64,000 nt of DNA. Source: Rhizobium glycinendophyticum. Its GTDB lineage: Bacteria > Pseudomonadota > Alphaproteobacteria > Rhizobiales > Rhizobiaceae. The stretch's first letter is position 1; each line of letters opens with the position of its first letter. The notes beneath the pieces are model-generated. The model had not been told where the DNA came from and did not search any database. It saw only the letters and a program-made list of their open reading frames with translations. Below, piece after piece: positions 48,029-58,402 of the stretch. The position numbers and the translations under genes are program-made. The DNA lies in contig NZ_VFYP01000001.1 in NCBI RefSeq assembly GCF_006443685.1, positions 2,666,001 to 2,730,000 on the forward strand, in the 5' to 3' direction.

Positions 48029-48898
48029 ATGTCCGAGACGATTCGCATCGCCAACGCAGACCTGTCCGTCGAAATCGCCTCGCTCGGCGCCGAGATGCAG
48101 TCGCTGAAGACGGCGGATGGCCGGGACTGGCTGTGGAATGGCGATACTGCCTGGTGGACGGGGCGCTCGCCGATCCTCTTTCCCATCGTCGGCAAGGCGC
48201 CGGGAGACATGCTGGCCGTCAACGGCAAGACCTATCCGATGGCCCAGCACGGGATTGCGAGGCGTCGCGACTTTGCCCTGATCGAGCAGACGGCAACGGC
48301 CTGCCGGCACGAACTCGTCTCGTCCTCCGAGACGCGCGAGGTCTATCCCTTCGACTTCCGCCTGACACTTGAGCACAGCCTGCACGGCCGCACACTGTCG
48401 GTGACCGCCACCGTCGAGAACACCGGCGCTGGCCCGCTGCCCTTCGGCATAGGCTTCCACCCGGCCTTTCTTTGGCCGCTGCCGGGTGCCGAGAGCAAAC
48501 CGCATGCGGTGATCCTCGACAACGGGGCCGAACCCGGCGTCATCCAGCTCGAAGGCGGCCTGATCGGCAAGACGCTGCCGACCTCGCCCTTCAAGGCGGG
48601 CCGATTGGAGCTCTCGCACGACCTGTTCGCCAACGACGCCCTGATCTTCCCCGAAGGTGCCGGCACCGGCCTCACATTTGCGGCAGAAGGCGGCCCATCG
48701 CTCGCCTTCACCTTCGACAACCTGCCGAACATCGCGCTGTGGCAGAAACCCGGCGCGCCGTTCCTCTGCATCGAGCCCTGGCACGGCATGGCGGCACACG
48801 CGGGCGGCACGGCGGAACTGGTGGAGCGGCCGTATACCGTTGCGCTTCCCGAAGGTGGAACAATGCGGTTTGGCTTCAGCGTTGAGGTCAAAGGATAG
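48029..48898 (+). CDS. Aldose 1-epimerase (galactose mutarotase) family protein
   Basis: The start at 48029 has AAAGGAG upstream. 289 residues; beta-sandwich sugar epimerase of the LacX-like type. Active-site residues: HGIARRR (about 75), [11 protein letters not shown] (catalytic histidine) and CIEPWHG (catalytic glutamate). Substrate sugar unknown. Confidence 0.88.
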   Translation: MSETIRIANADLSVEIASLGAEMQSLKTADGRDWLWNGDTAWWTGRSPILFPIVGKAPGDMLAVNGKTYPMAQHGIARRRDFALIEQTATACRHELVSSSETREVYPFDFRLTLEHSLHGRTLSVTATVENTGAGPLPFGIGFHPAFLWPLPGAESKPHAVILDNGAEPGVIQLEGGLIGKTLPTSPFKAGRLELSHDLFANDALIFPEGAGTGLTFAAEGGPSLAFTFDNLPNIALWQKPGAPFLCIEPWHGMAAHAGGTAELVERPYTVALPEGGTMRFGFSVEVKG

Positions 48899-48966
48899 GC
48901 ACATCATTTGCCGCTCGGCTTCCAGCCGCTAAACTGCTGCACGAACAACAGAATCGGAGAGCCTGC

Positions 48967-50661
48967 ATGACCGACCTCGCACGCCGCATCGACCAGGGCA
49001 CCGGCCGCGAGCTCGCGGATATCGTCTTGAAGGGCGGGCGCTTCTTCGATCTGGTCACGGGCGAGCTGGTCGCCTCCGACATCGCCATCTGTGGCGAAAC
49101 GATCATCGGCACGGTCGAGAGCTATGAAGGCCGCGAGGTTATCGACATCTCCGGCAAGATCGTCGTGCCCGGCTTCATCGACACGCATCTGCATATCGAA
49201 AGCTCGCTGGTCACGCCGCATGAATTCGACCGCTGCGTGCTGCCCTATGGCGTGACGACCGTGATCTGCGATCCGCATGAGATCGCCAATGTGCTCGGCA
49301 CCGAAGGCATCCAGTTCTTCCTGGATTCGGCCGAACAGACGATCATGGACATCCGCGTCCAGCTCTCTTCCTGCGTGCCGGCAACGCATCTCGAAACCTC
49401 CGGCGCCGATCTGCCGATCGAGCGCCTCGTTCCCTTCCGCAACCATCCGAAGGTCATCGGCTTGGCGGAATTCATGAATTTCCCCGGCGTGATCCACAAG
49501 GATCCGATCTGCATGGCGAAACTCGAGGCCTTCCAGGACGGCCATATCGACGGCCATTCGCCGCTCCTGTCAGGCAGGGATCTGAACGGCTATCTCGCAG
49601 CCCGCATCCGCACCGACCACGAATGTACGACGGCGGCGGAAGCCCTGGAGAAGATTCGCAAGGGAATGCACATCCTCGTGCGCGAAGGCTCGGTGTCGAA
49701 GGACCTGCATGCGCTGATGCCGATCCTGACCGAGCGGCTCTCGCCTTTCCTCGCGCTCTGCACCGATGACCGCAACCCCCTCGACATCGCCGAACAGGGC
49801 CATCTCGACTACCTCATTCGTGAGGCGATCAAAAACGGCGTCGAACCAATCGCCGTCTACCGCGCCGCCTCGGTTTCAGCCGCGCGCGCCTTTGGCCTGC
49901 GCGATCGCGGCCTCGTCGCACCTGGCTGGCGGGCCGATCTCGTGGTCGTCGACAGCCTGGAAAACTGTAAGGCCGAGATGGTCTTCTGTGCCGGTCGCCG
50001 CGTGACCAACGAACTCTTCGCCAGCCGCAAGCCGGTTGCCCCCGTCGGTCTCGACAGCGTCAAGGCGCGGGAAGTGAAGGCAGCCGATTTCGGCGTGCCG
50101 GTGGCGGAAGGTGAGACACCCGTGATCGGCGTGTTGCCAGGAAAAATCATCACCGAACACCGGCGCTACCGCCTGCCGACCTCCGGCAACCAGACCGCAG
50201 TCGATCTGGCAAACGACGTGATCAAGGTCGCCGTCATCGAGCGGCACGGCAAGAACGGCAACCACGCCAATGGCTTCGTCCAGGGTTTCGGTCTGAAGAA
50301 AGGCGCGATCGCCTCGACCGTCGGCCATGACAGCCACAACATCTGCGTCGTCGGCGTCTCAGAGGAAGACATGGCGCTCGCCGCCAATAGACTCGGCGAA
50401 ATCAAGGGCGGCTTCGTGGTGGTCGAGGACGGCAAGGTGACCGGCGAGATCCCGCTCCCCGTCGCCGGCCTGATGAGCCTCGAGCCTTACGAGAGCGTGC
50501 GCGACACGCTGCACCACTTGAGAAAAGCGGCCTATGCCCTTGGAACGACTCTGGAAGAACCCTTCCTGCAAGTCGCTTTCCTGCCGCTGCCGGTCATCCC
50601 GCATCTGAAGATTTCCGACAAGGGCATGGTGGATGTCGATCAGTTCAGGTTGATTGGGTAA
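48967..50661 (+). CDS. ade: Adenine deaminase
   Basis: 564 residues, the standard length. Converts adenine to hypoxanthine in purine salvage. Amidohydrolase-type metal motifs: [12 protein letters not shown] near residue 70, [10 protein letters not shown], and DGHSPLLSG; the C-terminal half, with [11 protein letters not shown], is the additional Ade domain. Monocistronic; 66 bases after the epimerase. Confidence 0.95.
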   Translation: MTDLARRIDQGTGRELADIVLKGGRFFDLVTGELVASDIAICGETIIGTVESYEGREVIDISGKIVVPGFIDTHLHIESSLVTPHEFDRCVLPYGVTTVICDPHEIANVLGTEGIQFFLDSAEQTIMDIRVQLSSCVPATHLETSGADLPIERLVPFRNHPKVIGLAEFMNFPGVIHKDPICMAKLEAFQDGHIDGHSPLLSGRDLNGYLAARIRTDHECTTAAEALEKIRKGMHILVREGSVSKDLHALMPILTERLSPFLALCTDDRNPLDIAEQGHLDYLIREAIKNGVEPIAVYRAASVSAARAFGLRDRGLVAPGWRADLVVVDSLENCKAEMVFCAGRRVTNELFASRKPVAPVGLDSVKAREVKAADFGVPVAEGETPVIGVLPGKIITEHRRYRLPTSGNQTAVDLANDVIKVAVIERHGKNGNHANGFVQGFGLKKGAIASTVGHDSHNICVVGVSEEDMALAANRLGEIKGGFVVVEDGKVTGEIPLPVAGLMSLEPYESVRDTLHHLRKAAYALGTTLEEPFLQVAFLPLPVIPHLKISDKGMVDVDQFRLIG

Positions 50662-50718
50662 TCGGCATTGCTTGATTGTCCTACTTGTACCATATTCGGG
50701 ACAACTCGAGGATCAATC

Positions 50719-50982
50719 ATGGACACCATCTTTTTCTCGAAGGCACGGGCCGAACTTGCCGGCCTGCTCGACAAGGTCAATGATGACGCCGCCCCCATTG
50801 AGATTGTCAGGCGGGACAAACCTTCGGCGGTCCTGATGGGCAAGGATGAATACGACAGTCTCGTTGAAACAATCCATCTGCTCTCCTCGCCGACCAATGC
50901 GGCCCGCCTGCTGAAGGCGAAGGATGATCTGGCGGCGGGTCGCTTCACGGAACGATCATTAATAGCGGATCTGGAACGCTGA
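50719..50982 (+). CDS. yefM: YefM-family antitoxin (Phd/YefM)
   Basis: 87 residues from the ATG at 50719; a longer frame is not supported. MDTIFFSKARAELAGLLDKV and DKPSAVLMGKDEYDSLVET are YefM hallmarks. It represses its own operon and neutralises YoeB, which follows three bases later. The promoter region contains a loosely spaced TTGTCC/GGACAA inverted repeat. Confidence 0.92.
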   Translation: MDTIFFSKARAELAGLLDKVNDDAAPIEIVRRDKPSAVLMGKDEYDSLVETIHLLSSPTNAARLLKAKDDLAAGRFTERSLIADLER

Positions 50983-50985
50983 ACC

Positions 50986-51252
50986 ATGCGGATCGCCTTC
51001 GCGCCGGATGGATGGGCTGACTACATTCACTGGCAAGAAACCGATCGAAAGATACTGGTCCGCATCAACGATCTGATCCGCGAGATGGTAAGGCACCCGT
51101 TCGAGGGCATTGGCAAACCGGAGCCTTTGAAAGGGACGCTGGAAGGCATGTGGTCCCGTCGTATCACACAGGAACATCGGATTGTCTACGCCGTTGTCGG
51201 CACGGGTGAGGATCAGACACTCGTCATCCTGCAATGCCGCTACCACTACTGA
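50986..51252 (+). CDS. yoeB: YoeB-family toxin (ribosome-dependent mRNA interferase)
   Basis: 88 residues, intact. Ends in the family-typical CRYHY with the catalytic histidine; RRITQEHRIVYAV contains the active-site arginine, and KPEPLKGTLEGMWSR the preceding strand with glutamate. It cleaves mRNA in the ribosomal A site. Confidence 0.95.
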   Translation: MRIAFAPDGWADYIHWQETDRKILVRINDLIREMVRHPFEGIGKPEPLKGTLEGMWSRRITQEHRIVYAVVGTGEDQTLVILQCRYHY

Positions 51253-51261
51253 TGAGGCCCC

Positions 51262-52050
51262 ATGGCATCCGAAACTGACGGCACATCATCAACCCCTCTC
51301 CGCCAGCGGCTCGCCCGCCTCTACTACGGCCGCGACACCGCCGCCATCCGCTTCCAGTTCGCCCTGATGGTGATCGATATGGCGATCATCGCCTTCTTCC
51401 TGGCGGGCCCCTATCTGCGCGACCGGCCGAGTTATCTGATCCTCGACTATGCCATCGCCGCCTGGATCGCAGTCGAGATCTCGGCGCAATGGGCGGCGTC
51501 GCGCACGACGCGCGGCTTCCTGATGCGGCCGATGACGTGGGTCGATCTCTTCGTGCTCGGCACGCTGCTCTTTCCGCAATGGCTGTTCAACTTCGCCTTC
51601 CTGCGCGTGGCGCGGATCTGGGCCGTCGCCCAGAGACCGGTCTTCAAGCTGATGTTGAAAAGACTGGGGCTGAAGGAACAGACGGATGTCGTCACGGCCT
51701 TCATCAACCTCTTTGTCTTCCTCTTCCTGGTGACCGGTTTCGTCTACAGCTTCTTCTTCTACCGCGAAGACGCCGGCACCGGCTTTATCGATGCGTTGTA
51801 TTTCACCGTAGCGACGGTGACGACGACAGGCTTCGGCGACATCACGCTTCCCGGCACCTTCGGCAAGCTCACCTCGATCGTCACCATGATCATCGGCATC
51901 TCGCTCTTCGTCCGTCTCGCCCAGGCGATCGTGCGTCCCTACAAGGTCACATTTCCCTGTCCCGAATGCGGGTTGCAGCGCCACGACGCCGACGCTGTGC
52001 ACTGCAAGGCCTGCGGCCATGTTCTGAACATCCCTGACGACGGATTGTGA
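51262..52050 (+). CDS. Potassium-channel-like protein with C-terminal zinc ribbon
   Basis: 262 residues. Several N-terminal membrane segments (about 28-50, 58-75, 88-112) form a voltage-sensor-like part, then a pore module: helix FLFLVTGFVYSFFFY, pore helix and filter TVATVTTTGFGDITLPG (TTTGFGD for the K+ filter) and inner helix IVTMIIGISLFVRLAQAI. The cytoplasmic tail is a short zinc ribbon with CPECG and CKACG. It starts ten bases after yoeB. Probably a K+ channel gated or assembled via zinc; the tail is unusual. Confidence 0.82.
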   Translation: MASETDGTSSTPLRQRLARLYYGRDTAAIRFQFALMVIDMAIIAFFLAGPYLRDRPSYLILDYAIAAWIAVEISAQWAASRTTRGFLMRPMTWVDLFVLGTLLFPQWLFNFAFLRVARIWAVAQRPVFKLMLKRLGLKEQTDVVTAFINLFVFLFLVTGFVYSFFFYREDAGTGFIDALYFTVATVTTTGFGDITLPGTFGKLTSIVTMIIGISLFVRLAQAIVRPYKVTFPCPECGLQRHDADAVHCKACGHVLNIPDDGL

Positions 52051-52056
52051 CGGCGG

Positions 52057-52509
52057 TTATAGCGGTCGACGGAAATAGACGACCCGCTGGGTCTCCTCGA
52101 AACCGAGCGCTTCGTGCATCGCATGAGAGGCGGAGTTACCGATATCGGCGTCGGACGCGATTTCGCGCACTCCCTTGGATCGCGCCCAGTCACAGACGGC
52201 GGAAGTCAACGCCCGCGCGATACCCTGCCGCCTGAGGGCGGGAGCGACGACGATCCCCTCCAGAAAGGCAACCGGCGAGGTCTCGCAGCCGTTCACATAA
52301 TCGGAACGCAAACTTGCCTCGGCCAATCCCACCGCCTGACCGGCGCCATCGAAACAAAGGAAGGCGACAAGCCTGTCAGGCTCTGCAAGTGCAGCCTCGA
52401 CTTCCTCGCGATGGCCATCGGGCGAAAGATGCGGCCACAGACTGTGGCGCAGGGATCCCCAGCCGTCGAGATCCGCAGCACCTGCCACGCGCACCAGCCA
52501 CCTCGTCAT
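52057..52509 (-). CDS. GNAT acetyltransferase resembling aminoglycoside 6'-N-acetyltransferase
   Basis: 150 residues from the ATG at 52509, which has GAGGGT upstream. Wording is close to chromosomal AAC(6') enzymes: WGSLRHSLWPHLSPDGHREE, EASLRSDYVNGCETSPVAFLEGI, the acetyl-CoA motif VVAPALRRQGIARALTSAV, and HEALGFEETQRVVYFR. Whether it acts on aminoglycosides or another amine is not known. Starts within the last four bases of the alpha-glucosidase gene (overlap TCAT). Confidence 0.82.
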   Translation of the reverse strand: MTRWLVRVAGAADLDGWGSLRHSLWPHLSPDGHREEVEAALAEPDRLVAFLCFDGAGQAVGLAEASLRSDYVNGCETSPVAFLEGIVVAPALRRQGIARALTSAVCDWARSKGVREIASDADIGNSASHAMHEALGFEETQRVVYFRRPL

Positions 52510-54167
52510 GTTACCCTCGCGCAAAATCCGTCGAGCAGGCCGAGCCGGATATCGCCGTCCACCAATTGTCCGCTCAAGCCCGGCATGGGGATCGCCTCCC
52601 GGACGGTCATGCCGTGCGGCAGGGCGATCTCCTGCGGACCACGCCTCAGATTGAAGACGAAAAGCAGTTGCTCTTCCCCCTTCTTGCGGGTGAAGGCGAG
52701 CACGTCCTCGTTGGTGGCAAGAAAATGCATATCGCCGTCGATCAGGGCCGGATGCTGTTTTCGGAAGGCGAGCACCGCCCGATAATGGGCGAGGACCGAG
52801 GACTTGTCCTTCTCCTGCGCGTCGACGGCCAGCCCCCCATGCTCCTTCGGCACCGGCAGCCAGGGTTTGCCGCTCGAAAAGCCCGCCTGCGCCTTGGCCC
52901 TCTCCCAAACCATCGGCGTGCGGCACCCGTCCCGCCCCTTGAAGGCCGGCCAGAAGCGGATGCCGTAGGGGTCGCGCAGATCCTCGAAGGCGAGTTCTGC
53001 TTCCGGCAGGCCGAGCTCCTCGCCCTGATAGAGGCAGATAGACCCCCGAAGCGTGGCGAGCACCGAGATCGCGAGCTTGGCGACGGCCACCCGTTCCTCC
53101 GGCTTGTCGATGAAACGGCTGACATGGCGGGTCACGTCATGGTTCGAAAAGGCCCAGCAGACCCAGCCATCCTTCACCTGTTTCTGAAAACTCTCGACAC
53201 AGTGGCGGATATGGCTCGGGGTGAAATCCGGCCCCAGCAGGTCAAAGGTGTAGCACATATGCAGCTTGTCGCCGCCGGAGGTATAGGCAGCGACCGTCTT
53301 CAGCGAGCGCGCCCCGTCGCCCACTTCGCCAACAGTCGTGCGATCCTCGTACTGGTCGAGCAGCGCCCGGAACCGCTTCAGGAACTCGATATTCTCCGGC
53401 TGGGTCTTGTCATAGAGATGGCTCTGCATGCCGTAGGGATTGACGTCGGGCGCGTCGAGGCCTGCATCGTCGCTGTCAGGCATGTGCGGCGGATTATCCC
53501 TCAGTTCCTTGTCGTGGAAATAGTAGTTCACTGTATCGAGGCGGAAGCCGTCAACGCCCCGGTCGAGCCAGAACTTGACCGCATCCAGCACCGCGTCCTG
53601 GACCTCGCGATTGTGGAAATTGAGGTCCGGCTGCGAGGCTAGAAAGTTATGCATGTAATACTGCTTGCGCACCCCGTCCCATTCCCAAGCGGGACCGCCG
53701 AAGACCGAGAGCCAGTTGTTGGGCGCGGTCCCGTCGGGTTTGGCGGCGGCCCAGACGAACCAGTCGGCTTTGGCATTGTCGCGGCTGGTCCGGCTCTCCT
53801 TGAACCACGGATGCTGGTCCGAGGTGTGCGAGATCACCTGGTCAATGATCACCTTCAGCCCCAGCCGCTTCGCCTCTGCCATCATCGCATCGAAATCGGC
53901 AAGCGTGCCGAACATCGGGTCGACATCGCAGTAATCAGACACGTCGTAGCCCATGTCGGCCTGAGGTGAGGTGAAGAAGGGTGAGAGCCAGATCGCATCC
54001 ACACCCAGCGAAGCAATGTAAGGCAGCCGCGCGATGATGCCCTTGATGTCGCCGATCCCGTCGCCGTCTGTATCCTGGAAAGAGCGCGGGTAGACCTGAT
54101 AGATCACGGCACCCCGCCACCAGTTGGAAGAACTCGGGCGGAGAGATTTCGCGGCGGCTTTGGCCAT
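52506..54167 (-). CDS. GH13 alpha-glucosidase (AglA-like)
   Basis: The start at 54167 follows AAGGA. 553 residues. (beta/alpha)8 barrel: VIYQVYPRSFQDTDGDGIGD, DQVISHTSDQHPWF, nucleophile Asp in DGFRLDTVNYYF, acid Glu in TVGEVGD, and third Asp in FSNHDVTRH. Fits rhizobial AglA, hydrolysing sucrose, trehalulose or maltose-type sugars in the cytoplasm. No agl transport genes are adjacent. Confidence 0.92.
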   Translation of the reverse strand: MAKAAAKSLRPSSSNWWRGAVIYQVYPRSFQDTDGDGIGDIKGIIARLPYIASLGVDAIWLSPFFTSPQADMGYDVSDYCDVDPMFGTLADFDAMMAEAKRLGLKVIIDQVISHTSDQHPWFKESRTSRDNAKADWFVWAAAKPDGTAPNNWLSVFGGPAWEWDGVRKQYYMHNFLASQPDLNFHNREVQDAVLDAVKFWLDRGVDGFRLDTVNYYFHDKELRDNPPHMPDSDDAGLDAPDVNPYGMQSHLYDKTQPENIEFLKRFRALLDQYEDRTTVGEVGDGARSLKTVAAYTSGGDKLHMCYTFDLLGPDFTPSHIRHCVESFQKQVKDGWVCWAFSNHDVTRHVSRFIDKPEERVAVAKLAISVLATLRGSICLYQGEELGLPEAELAFEDLRDPYGIRFWPAFKGRDGCRTPMVWERAKAQAGFSSGKPWLPVPKEHGGLAVDAQEKDKSSVLAHYRAVLAFRKQHPALIDGDMHFLATNEDVLAFTRKKGEEQLLFVFNLRRGPQEIALPHGMTVREAIPMPGLSGQLVDGDIRLGLLDGFCARVT

Positions 54168-54347
54168 GGCACGTCCTTTGCGGGAATCGGGATGGAGGTT
54201 CAGGCAACCCCCTTGCGGGGTGAATGTCAAACAAGACAAAGCCTAGACTGACATGCGGCTGTAATGTTCCGGTCGCATAAGGCCTTGTCACGACACTTGC
54301 AGGATGAGCGCCAAGTCCATGGGGTGATTCCGAAATCGAGCGGCCCC

Positions 54348-55448
54348 ATGTCGATGCCCATGCAAAGCCTCGCCCCATCCAGACTGACCATCGTCACCGA
54401 TGCCTGGCACCCGCAGGTGAACGGCGTCGTCCGCTCGATCGAGACGACCAATCGCGAACTGAAGACAATGGGCGTCGAGGTTTCGATGGTGACGCCCGAG
54501 CACTTCGCCAGCTTCCCGATGCCGACATACCCGGAAATCCGCCTGTCGCTCGCTTGGCCGGGTCAGGTCGGGCGGATGATCGCAGCCCAGCGCCCGGACT
54601 ATGTCCACATCGCAACCGAAGGCCCGCTCGGCCTGATGGCCCGCCGCTGGTGCCTGAAAAATGGCCAGCCCTTCTCGACCAGCTATCACACCCGTTTTCC
54701 CGAATATGTCGCCGCCCGCCTGCCGGTCCCTCTGACCTGGCTCTATGCCTATGTGCGCTGGTTCCACAACCGCGGCGGCGCCTGCATGGTGGCAACCGAA
54801 AGCCTGCGCCGCGAACTGACAGCACGCGGCATCAAGAACCTCAGCCTCTGGAGCCGCGGCATCGACACGACGCTGTTTCGCCCGCGCGACAAGACGGAGA
54901 AGCCTTTCGGCTTGGCACGCCCGATCTTCATGACGGTCGGTCGCGTTGCCGTGGAAAAGAACCTGCCGGCCTTCCTCGATCTTGACCTGCCTGGCTCGAA
55001 GGTCGTGGTGGGCGACGGCCCCGCGCGCGCCGAACTGCAGGCGCGGTACCCGAATGTGCATTTCACCGGCATGTTGCATGGCGAGGCACTGGCAGAAACC
55101 TATGCGCAGGCAGACGTCTTCGTCTTTCCGTCGAAGACTGACACCTTCGGCAACACCATCCTGGAAGCGCTCGCCTCCGGCGTGCCGGTCGCCGCCTATC
55201 CGGTGACGGGGCCGATCGACATCATCCCGGCAGGCTCAAACGCCGGTGCCTTGAACCACGACCTGCAAATCGCCTGCATCGCAGCCCTGCAGGCTTCACC
55301 CGAAAGCGCCCGCAGACTGGCAGAGACCTATTCCTGGAAGGCCGCGACCGAGCAGTTTTTCGACAACGTTGTTGAAGCCAAGGAGCAGCGCCGCAAGCGG
55401 GGCTTGCGTGCCCGCTTCGGCACACGGCCGGCCGATCTCACCGGCTGA
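54348..55448 (+). CDS. GT4-family glycosyltransferase
   Basis: 366 residues from the ATG at 54348 (two further ATGs lie two and four codons on). GT-B fold: IVTDAWHPQVNGVVRSIET at the N-terminus, then SLWSRGIDTTLFRP, GRVAVEKNLPAFL and the C-terminal FVFPSKTDTFGNTILEALASG. The pattern is shared by alpha-mannosyl-/glucosyltransferases acting on diacylglycerol lipids, as in Agrobacterium glycolipid synthases and MgtA-type enzymes; the acceptor is not certain. Divergent from the alpha-glucosidase. Confidence 0.82.
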   Translation: MSMPMQSLAPSRLTIVTDAWHPQVNGVVRSIETTNRELKTMGVEVSMVTPEHFASFPMPTYPEIRLSLAWPGQVGRMIAAQRPDYVHIATEGPLGLMARRWCLKNGQPFSTSYHTRFPEYVAARLPVPLTWLYAYVRWFHNRGGACMVATESLRRELTARGIKNLSLWSRGIDTTLFRPRDKTEKPFGLARPIFMTVGRVAVEKNLPAFLDLDLPGSKVVVGDGPARAELQARYPNVHFTGMLHGEALAETYAQADVFVFPSKTDTFGNTILEALASGVPVAAYPVTGPIDIIPAGSNAGALNHDLQIACIAALQASPESARRLAETYSWKAATEQFFDNVVEAKEQRRKRGLRARFGTRPADLTG

Positions 55449-55457
55449 GAAACGAAG

Positions 55458-56882
55458 TCAGCGCTTGCGCTTGCGGTTCTCGAACGGGTTTTCCCCCGCC
55501 TTGAAATGGATGCGGATCGGCACGCCCGGCATCTGGAAATCGGCGCGTAGACCATTGGTCAGGTAACGGATATAGCTTTCCGGCAGGGCGTCGGGTCGCG
55601 TGCAGGAAATCATGAAGGCCGGCGGGCGGGCCTTGACCTGCGTCATGTATTTGAGCTTCAGGCGGCGGCCCGAGACTGCCGGCGGCGGATGCTGCGTCTG
55701 CACGGCATCGAGCCAGCGGTTGAGCTTGGCGGTCGAAATGCGCTTGTTCCACACCTTGTCGGTGTCGACGATGTTCTGCATGAGCTTGTCCAGCCCATAG
55801 CCCGTCTGGCCGGAGATCGGCACGGCACGGATGCCGCGCGCCTGGGGCAGAAGACGCTCGGTCTTTTCGCGCAGATCGGCGAGAACCGCCTGCTGGTCTT
55901 CGACCAGATCCCACTTGTTGAAGGCAAGCACGGCGGCGCGCCCTTCGCGCAGCACGAAGTCGACGATCTGCAGATCCTGCTTCTCGAACGGAATGGTCGC
56001 GTCGAAGACGATGACGACCGTTTCGGCGAAACGCACGGCACGCAGGGTGTCGGCGACCGAGAGCTTTTCGAGCTTTTCCTGCACGCGCGCCTTGCGGCGC
56101 ATGCCGGCGGTGTCGAACATCTTGATGGTACGGCCGCGCCAGTCCCATTCAACCGAGATCGAATCGCGGGTAATGCCGGCTTCGGGTCCGGTCAGCAGAC
56201 GGTCTTCGCCGAGAAAGCGGTTGATCAGCGTCGACTTGCCGGCATTCGGACGGCCGACGATTGCCACGCGCAGCGGCTTGCTGTCGTCGTATTCCGGCTC
56301 GAACTCCTCGTCCTCGCCATCCTCGTCGGTGGCACTCAGAACGACGTCGGTTTCTGCCTCGTCGTCCGGCTCCGGGAAGGCGCGCTCCTCGCCGATCGCC
56401 TCGACGATGGCGTCGCGCAGGTCGATCATGCCCTGGCCGTGTTCGGCCGAGATCGGCACGGGTTCGCCGAGCCCCAGCGTATAGGCATCGTAGAAACCGC
56501 TGTCCGAACCACGGGCTTCCGACTTGTTGGCGACCAGCACGACCGGCTTGCCGCGCCGACGCAGCATTTCGGCGAGCGTCTGGTCGACCGGAGTCAGGCC
56601 GAACTTGGCATCGACGACGAAGAGCGACAGATCCGCCTCGTCGATCGCCGCTTCCGTCTGGGCGCGCATGCGGCCTTCGAGCGTATCGGCGCCTGCCTCT
56701 TCGAGACCGGCGGTATCGATGATGGTGAAACGCAGGTCCACGAGCTTGGCATCACCCGGGCGGCGGTCGCGGGTCACGCCCGGGGTATCATCGACGAGCG
56801 CCAGCTTCTTTCCGACCAGACGGTTGAAAAGCGTGGACTTGCCGACATTCGGACGACCGACGATGGCAACGGTGAAACTCAT
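55458..56882 (-). CDS. der: Ribosome-assembly GTPase Der (EngA)
   Basis: 474 residues with two tandem GTPase domains. First: [25 protein letters not shown] and NKSE. Second: [28 protein letters not shown] and NKWD. A KH-like C-terminal domain ends PFENRKRKR. Between the G domains is an acidic linker. Acts in 50S subunit maturation. Downstream of the TPR gene with about 35 bases between. Confidence 0.97.
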   Translation of the reverse strand: MSFTVAIVGRPNVGKSTLFNRLVGKKLALVDDTPGVTRDRRPGDAKLVDLRFTIIDTAGLEEAGADTLEGRMRAQTEAAIDEADLSLFVVDAKFGLTPVDQTLAEMLRRRGKPVVLVANKSEARGSDSGFYDAYTLGLGEPVPISAEHGQGMIDLRDAIVEAIGEERAFPEPDDEAETDVVLSATDEDGEDEEFEPEYDDSKPLRVAIVGRPNAGKSTLINRFLGEDRLLTGPEAGITRDSISVEWDWRGRTIKMFDTAGMRRKARVQEKLEKLSVADTLRAVRFAETVVIVFDATIPFEKQDLQIVDFVLREGRAAVLAFNKWDLVEDQQAVLADLREKTERLLPQARGIRAVPISGQTGYGLDKLMQNIVDTDKVWNKRISTAKLNRWLDAVQTQHPPPAVSGRRLKLKYMTQVKARPPAFMISCTRPDALPESYIRYLTNGLRADFQMPGVPIRIHFKAGENPFENRKRKR

Positions 56883-56918
56883 GGAACACTAGCTTTCCGA
56901 CCCTTCTGGGCCTTGTTG

Positions 56919-57590
56919 TTACGGCGCCTTGCCGGACGCCTTGATGTTGTCGAGCATCATCTGGGCGCGGGCCGAGGTGTTGCGCGGGGTTTCCGCGTCT
57001 TCCGTGATCTGCTCGAACCATTCGCGGGCGCGCACCATGTCGCCGGCCTTGTATGCGGCGAGGCCGAGTGCTTCGCGGGCGGCGTGACGCATAGCATTGG
57101 ACGGCGTCGCCATGGCTTCGACTTCCGCCGAGACCTGCTCATAGGTGCCGGTATCAACCATCAGCCAGGCAGCACGAACGCGTGCCGCGTTGCGCACGGC
57201 TTCCGGCACGTCATTGTCATCGGCGATCGTCTTGAAGGCAGCGATTGCGCCCGCCGGATCACCCTTCTCGGCCAGAACCGAAGCGCCACGGAAGCGAGCG
57301 AGGACGCCGTAAGCGCCGTAGCCATCTTTCTCGAGTGCCTGAAGGGCGGCTTCCGCCTCGTCGCGCTTGCCTTCGTCGGCGAGCTTGAGGGCCGCGAGGA
57401 ACTGGTCGCCGGCACCCGAGGCCTGGGTGGAGTTCCAGTGATCCCAGAGCCTGTGGCCGGCCGTGCCGACGACGATCAGAACCGCAACGCCGATGATGAT
57501 GCGGCTATAGCGTTTCCAGGCATTGCGCACCTGATCGGAGCGAAGCTCTTCGTTGACTTCGCGGATAAAGCTGTCGTTCTGGTCAACCAT
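56919..57590 (-). CDS. YfgM-like TPR membrane protein
   Basis: 223 residues. N-terminal cytoplasmic segment, one membrane helix (residues 30-48, YSRIIIGVAVLIVVGTAGH), then TPR-like helices (LKLADEGKRDEAEAALQAL, LMVDTGTYEQVSAEVEAM, ARAQMMLDNIKASG). Domain of the YfgM/tetratricopeptide (DUF2133-type) family, commonly just upstream of der. Likely an envelope chaperone-like partner. Confidence 0.85.
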   Translation of the reverse strand: MVDQNDSFIREVNEELRSDQVRNAWKRYSRIIIGVAVLIVVGTAGHRLWDHWNSTQASGAGDQFLAALKLADEGKRDEAEAALQALEKDGYGAYGVLARFRGASVLAEKGDPAGAIAAFKTIADDNDVPEAVRNAARVRAAWLMVDTGTYEQVSAEVEAMATPSNAMRHAAREALGLAAYKAGDMVRAREWFEQITEDAETPRNTSARAQMMLDNIKASGKAP

Positions 57591-57696
57591 TCATACCCCC
57601 GGCAGCGCCGGCCTTTCCATGCAATCTCATGCGTGAGCGGCCTTCTAGCCGATTTTTGTCCGCTTGTAAGGGGAAAACCGCGAAAAGCCAGCGGCC

Positions 57697-58275
57697 TCAC
57701 ATCGGCAGCGGCGCAACCCCGATCAACAACTCGTGCAGCTTGAAGGTGATCAGCGCCCAGACGACGAGACCGACGACCACGGCAATGGCGTCGAAACGCG
57801 CCGAAACGAAGGGCCGCAGCACCAGATCGCCAGCCCGGACACGGCGCTTGTAGTTGATCCGGAGCACCACGCCCCAGGCGAGCAGCGCACCGAACAACAG
57901 GATTGAGGCAAGATCGCCGTTAGCCAGAAGATGGGCCGCCGCCCAGATCTTGATCGACAGCACGATCGGATGCTTGGTCTTGGTCGCGATATGCCCGGCC
58001 GGCAGGAAACCGGCAACCAGACAGATCATCGCAATCAGCATCAGCGTGATGGTCAGGTGGTTCATGCCCATGGGAGGGAACCAGACATTGACGAAGGGCG
58101 CCGTGGCATATCCCCAAATCAGCACCACCAGCGACAGGAGGCTGAGGATGGAGTTGATCACGCGCCAGCCGGTCTCGCCGAAGCGCTCGATCATCGACAG
58201 GCGAAAGCCCGGCGCGACGACGCGGATCAGATGGGTGGCGAGAAACAGGATGATGCCGAGAATGAGAAGCGTCAT
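57697..58275 (-). CDS. NnrU-family membrane protein
   Basis: 192 residues, about five membrane helices. MTLLILGIILFLATHLIR, GMNHLTITLMLIAM and AGHIATKTKHPIVLSIKIWAAAHLL are NnrU/isoprenylcysteine-methyltransferase-like motifs. NnrU is linked to denitrification in some species, but no such genes are nearby here; function unclear. Confidence 0.85.
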   Translation of the reverse strand: MTLLILGIILFLATHLIRVVAPGFRLSMIERFGETGWRVINSILSLLSLVVLIWGYATAPFVNVWFPPMGMNHLTITLMLIAMICLVAGFLPAGHIATKTKHPIVLSIKIWAAAHLLANGDLASILLFGALLAWGVVLRINYKRRVRAGDLVLRPFVSARFDAIAVVVGLVVWALITFKLHELLIGVAPLPM

Positions 58276-58402
58276 GGCGAAAACCTTTCAGGTCGTGTTG
58301 TCAAAAGCCTTACTGGTACGCCGCTCGAATATCCAGCCTGTTCAAAGCTTCGCCGCATTTGGATGACACCCAGCCCCCTTGTTGATGACCGGGTGTTTGC
58401 CG

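Noticed and set aside
55689-57743. 684-codon plus-strand frame opposite der and the TPR gene
   Set aside because: Same reason: no motif, no ribosome site, and the opposite strand encodes a universally conserved GTPase.
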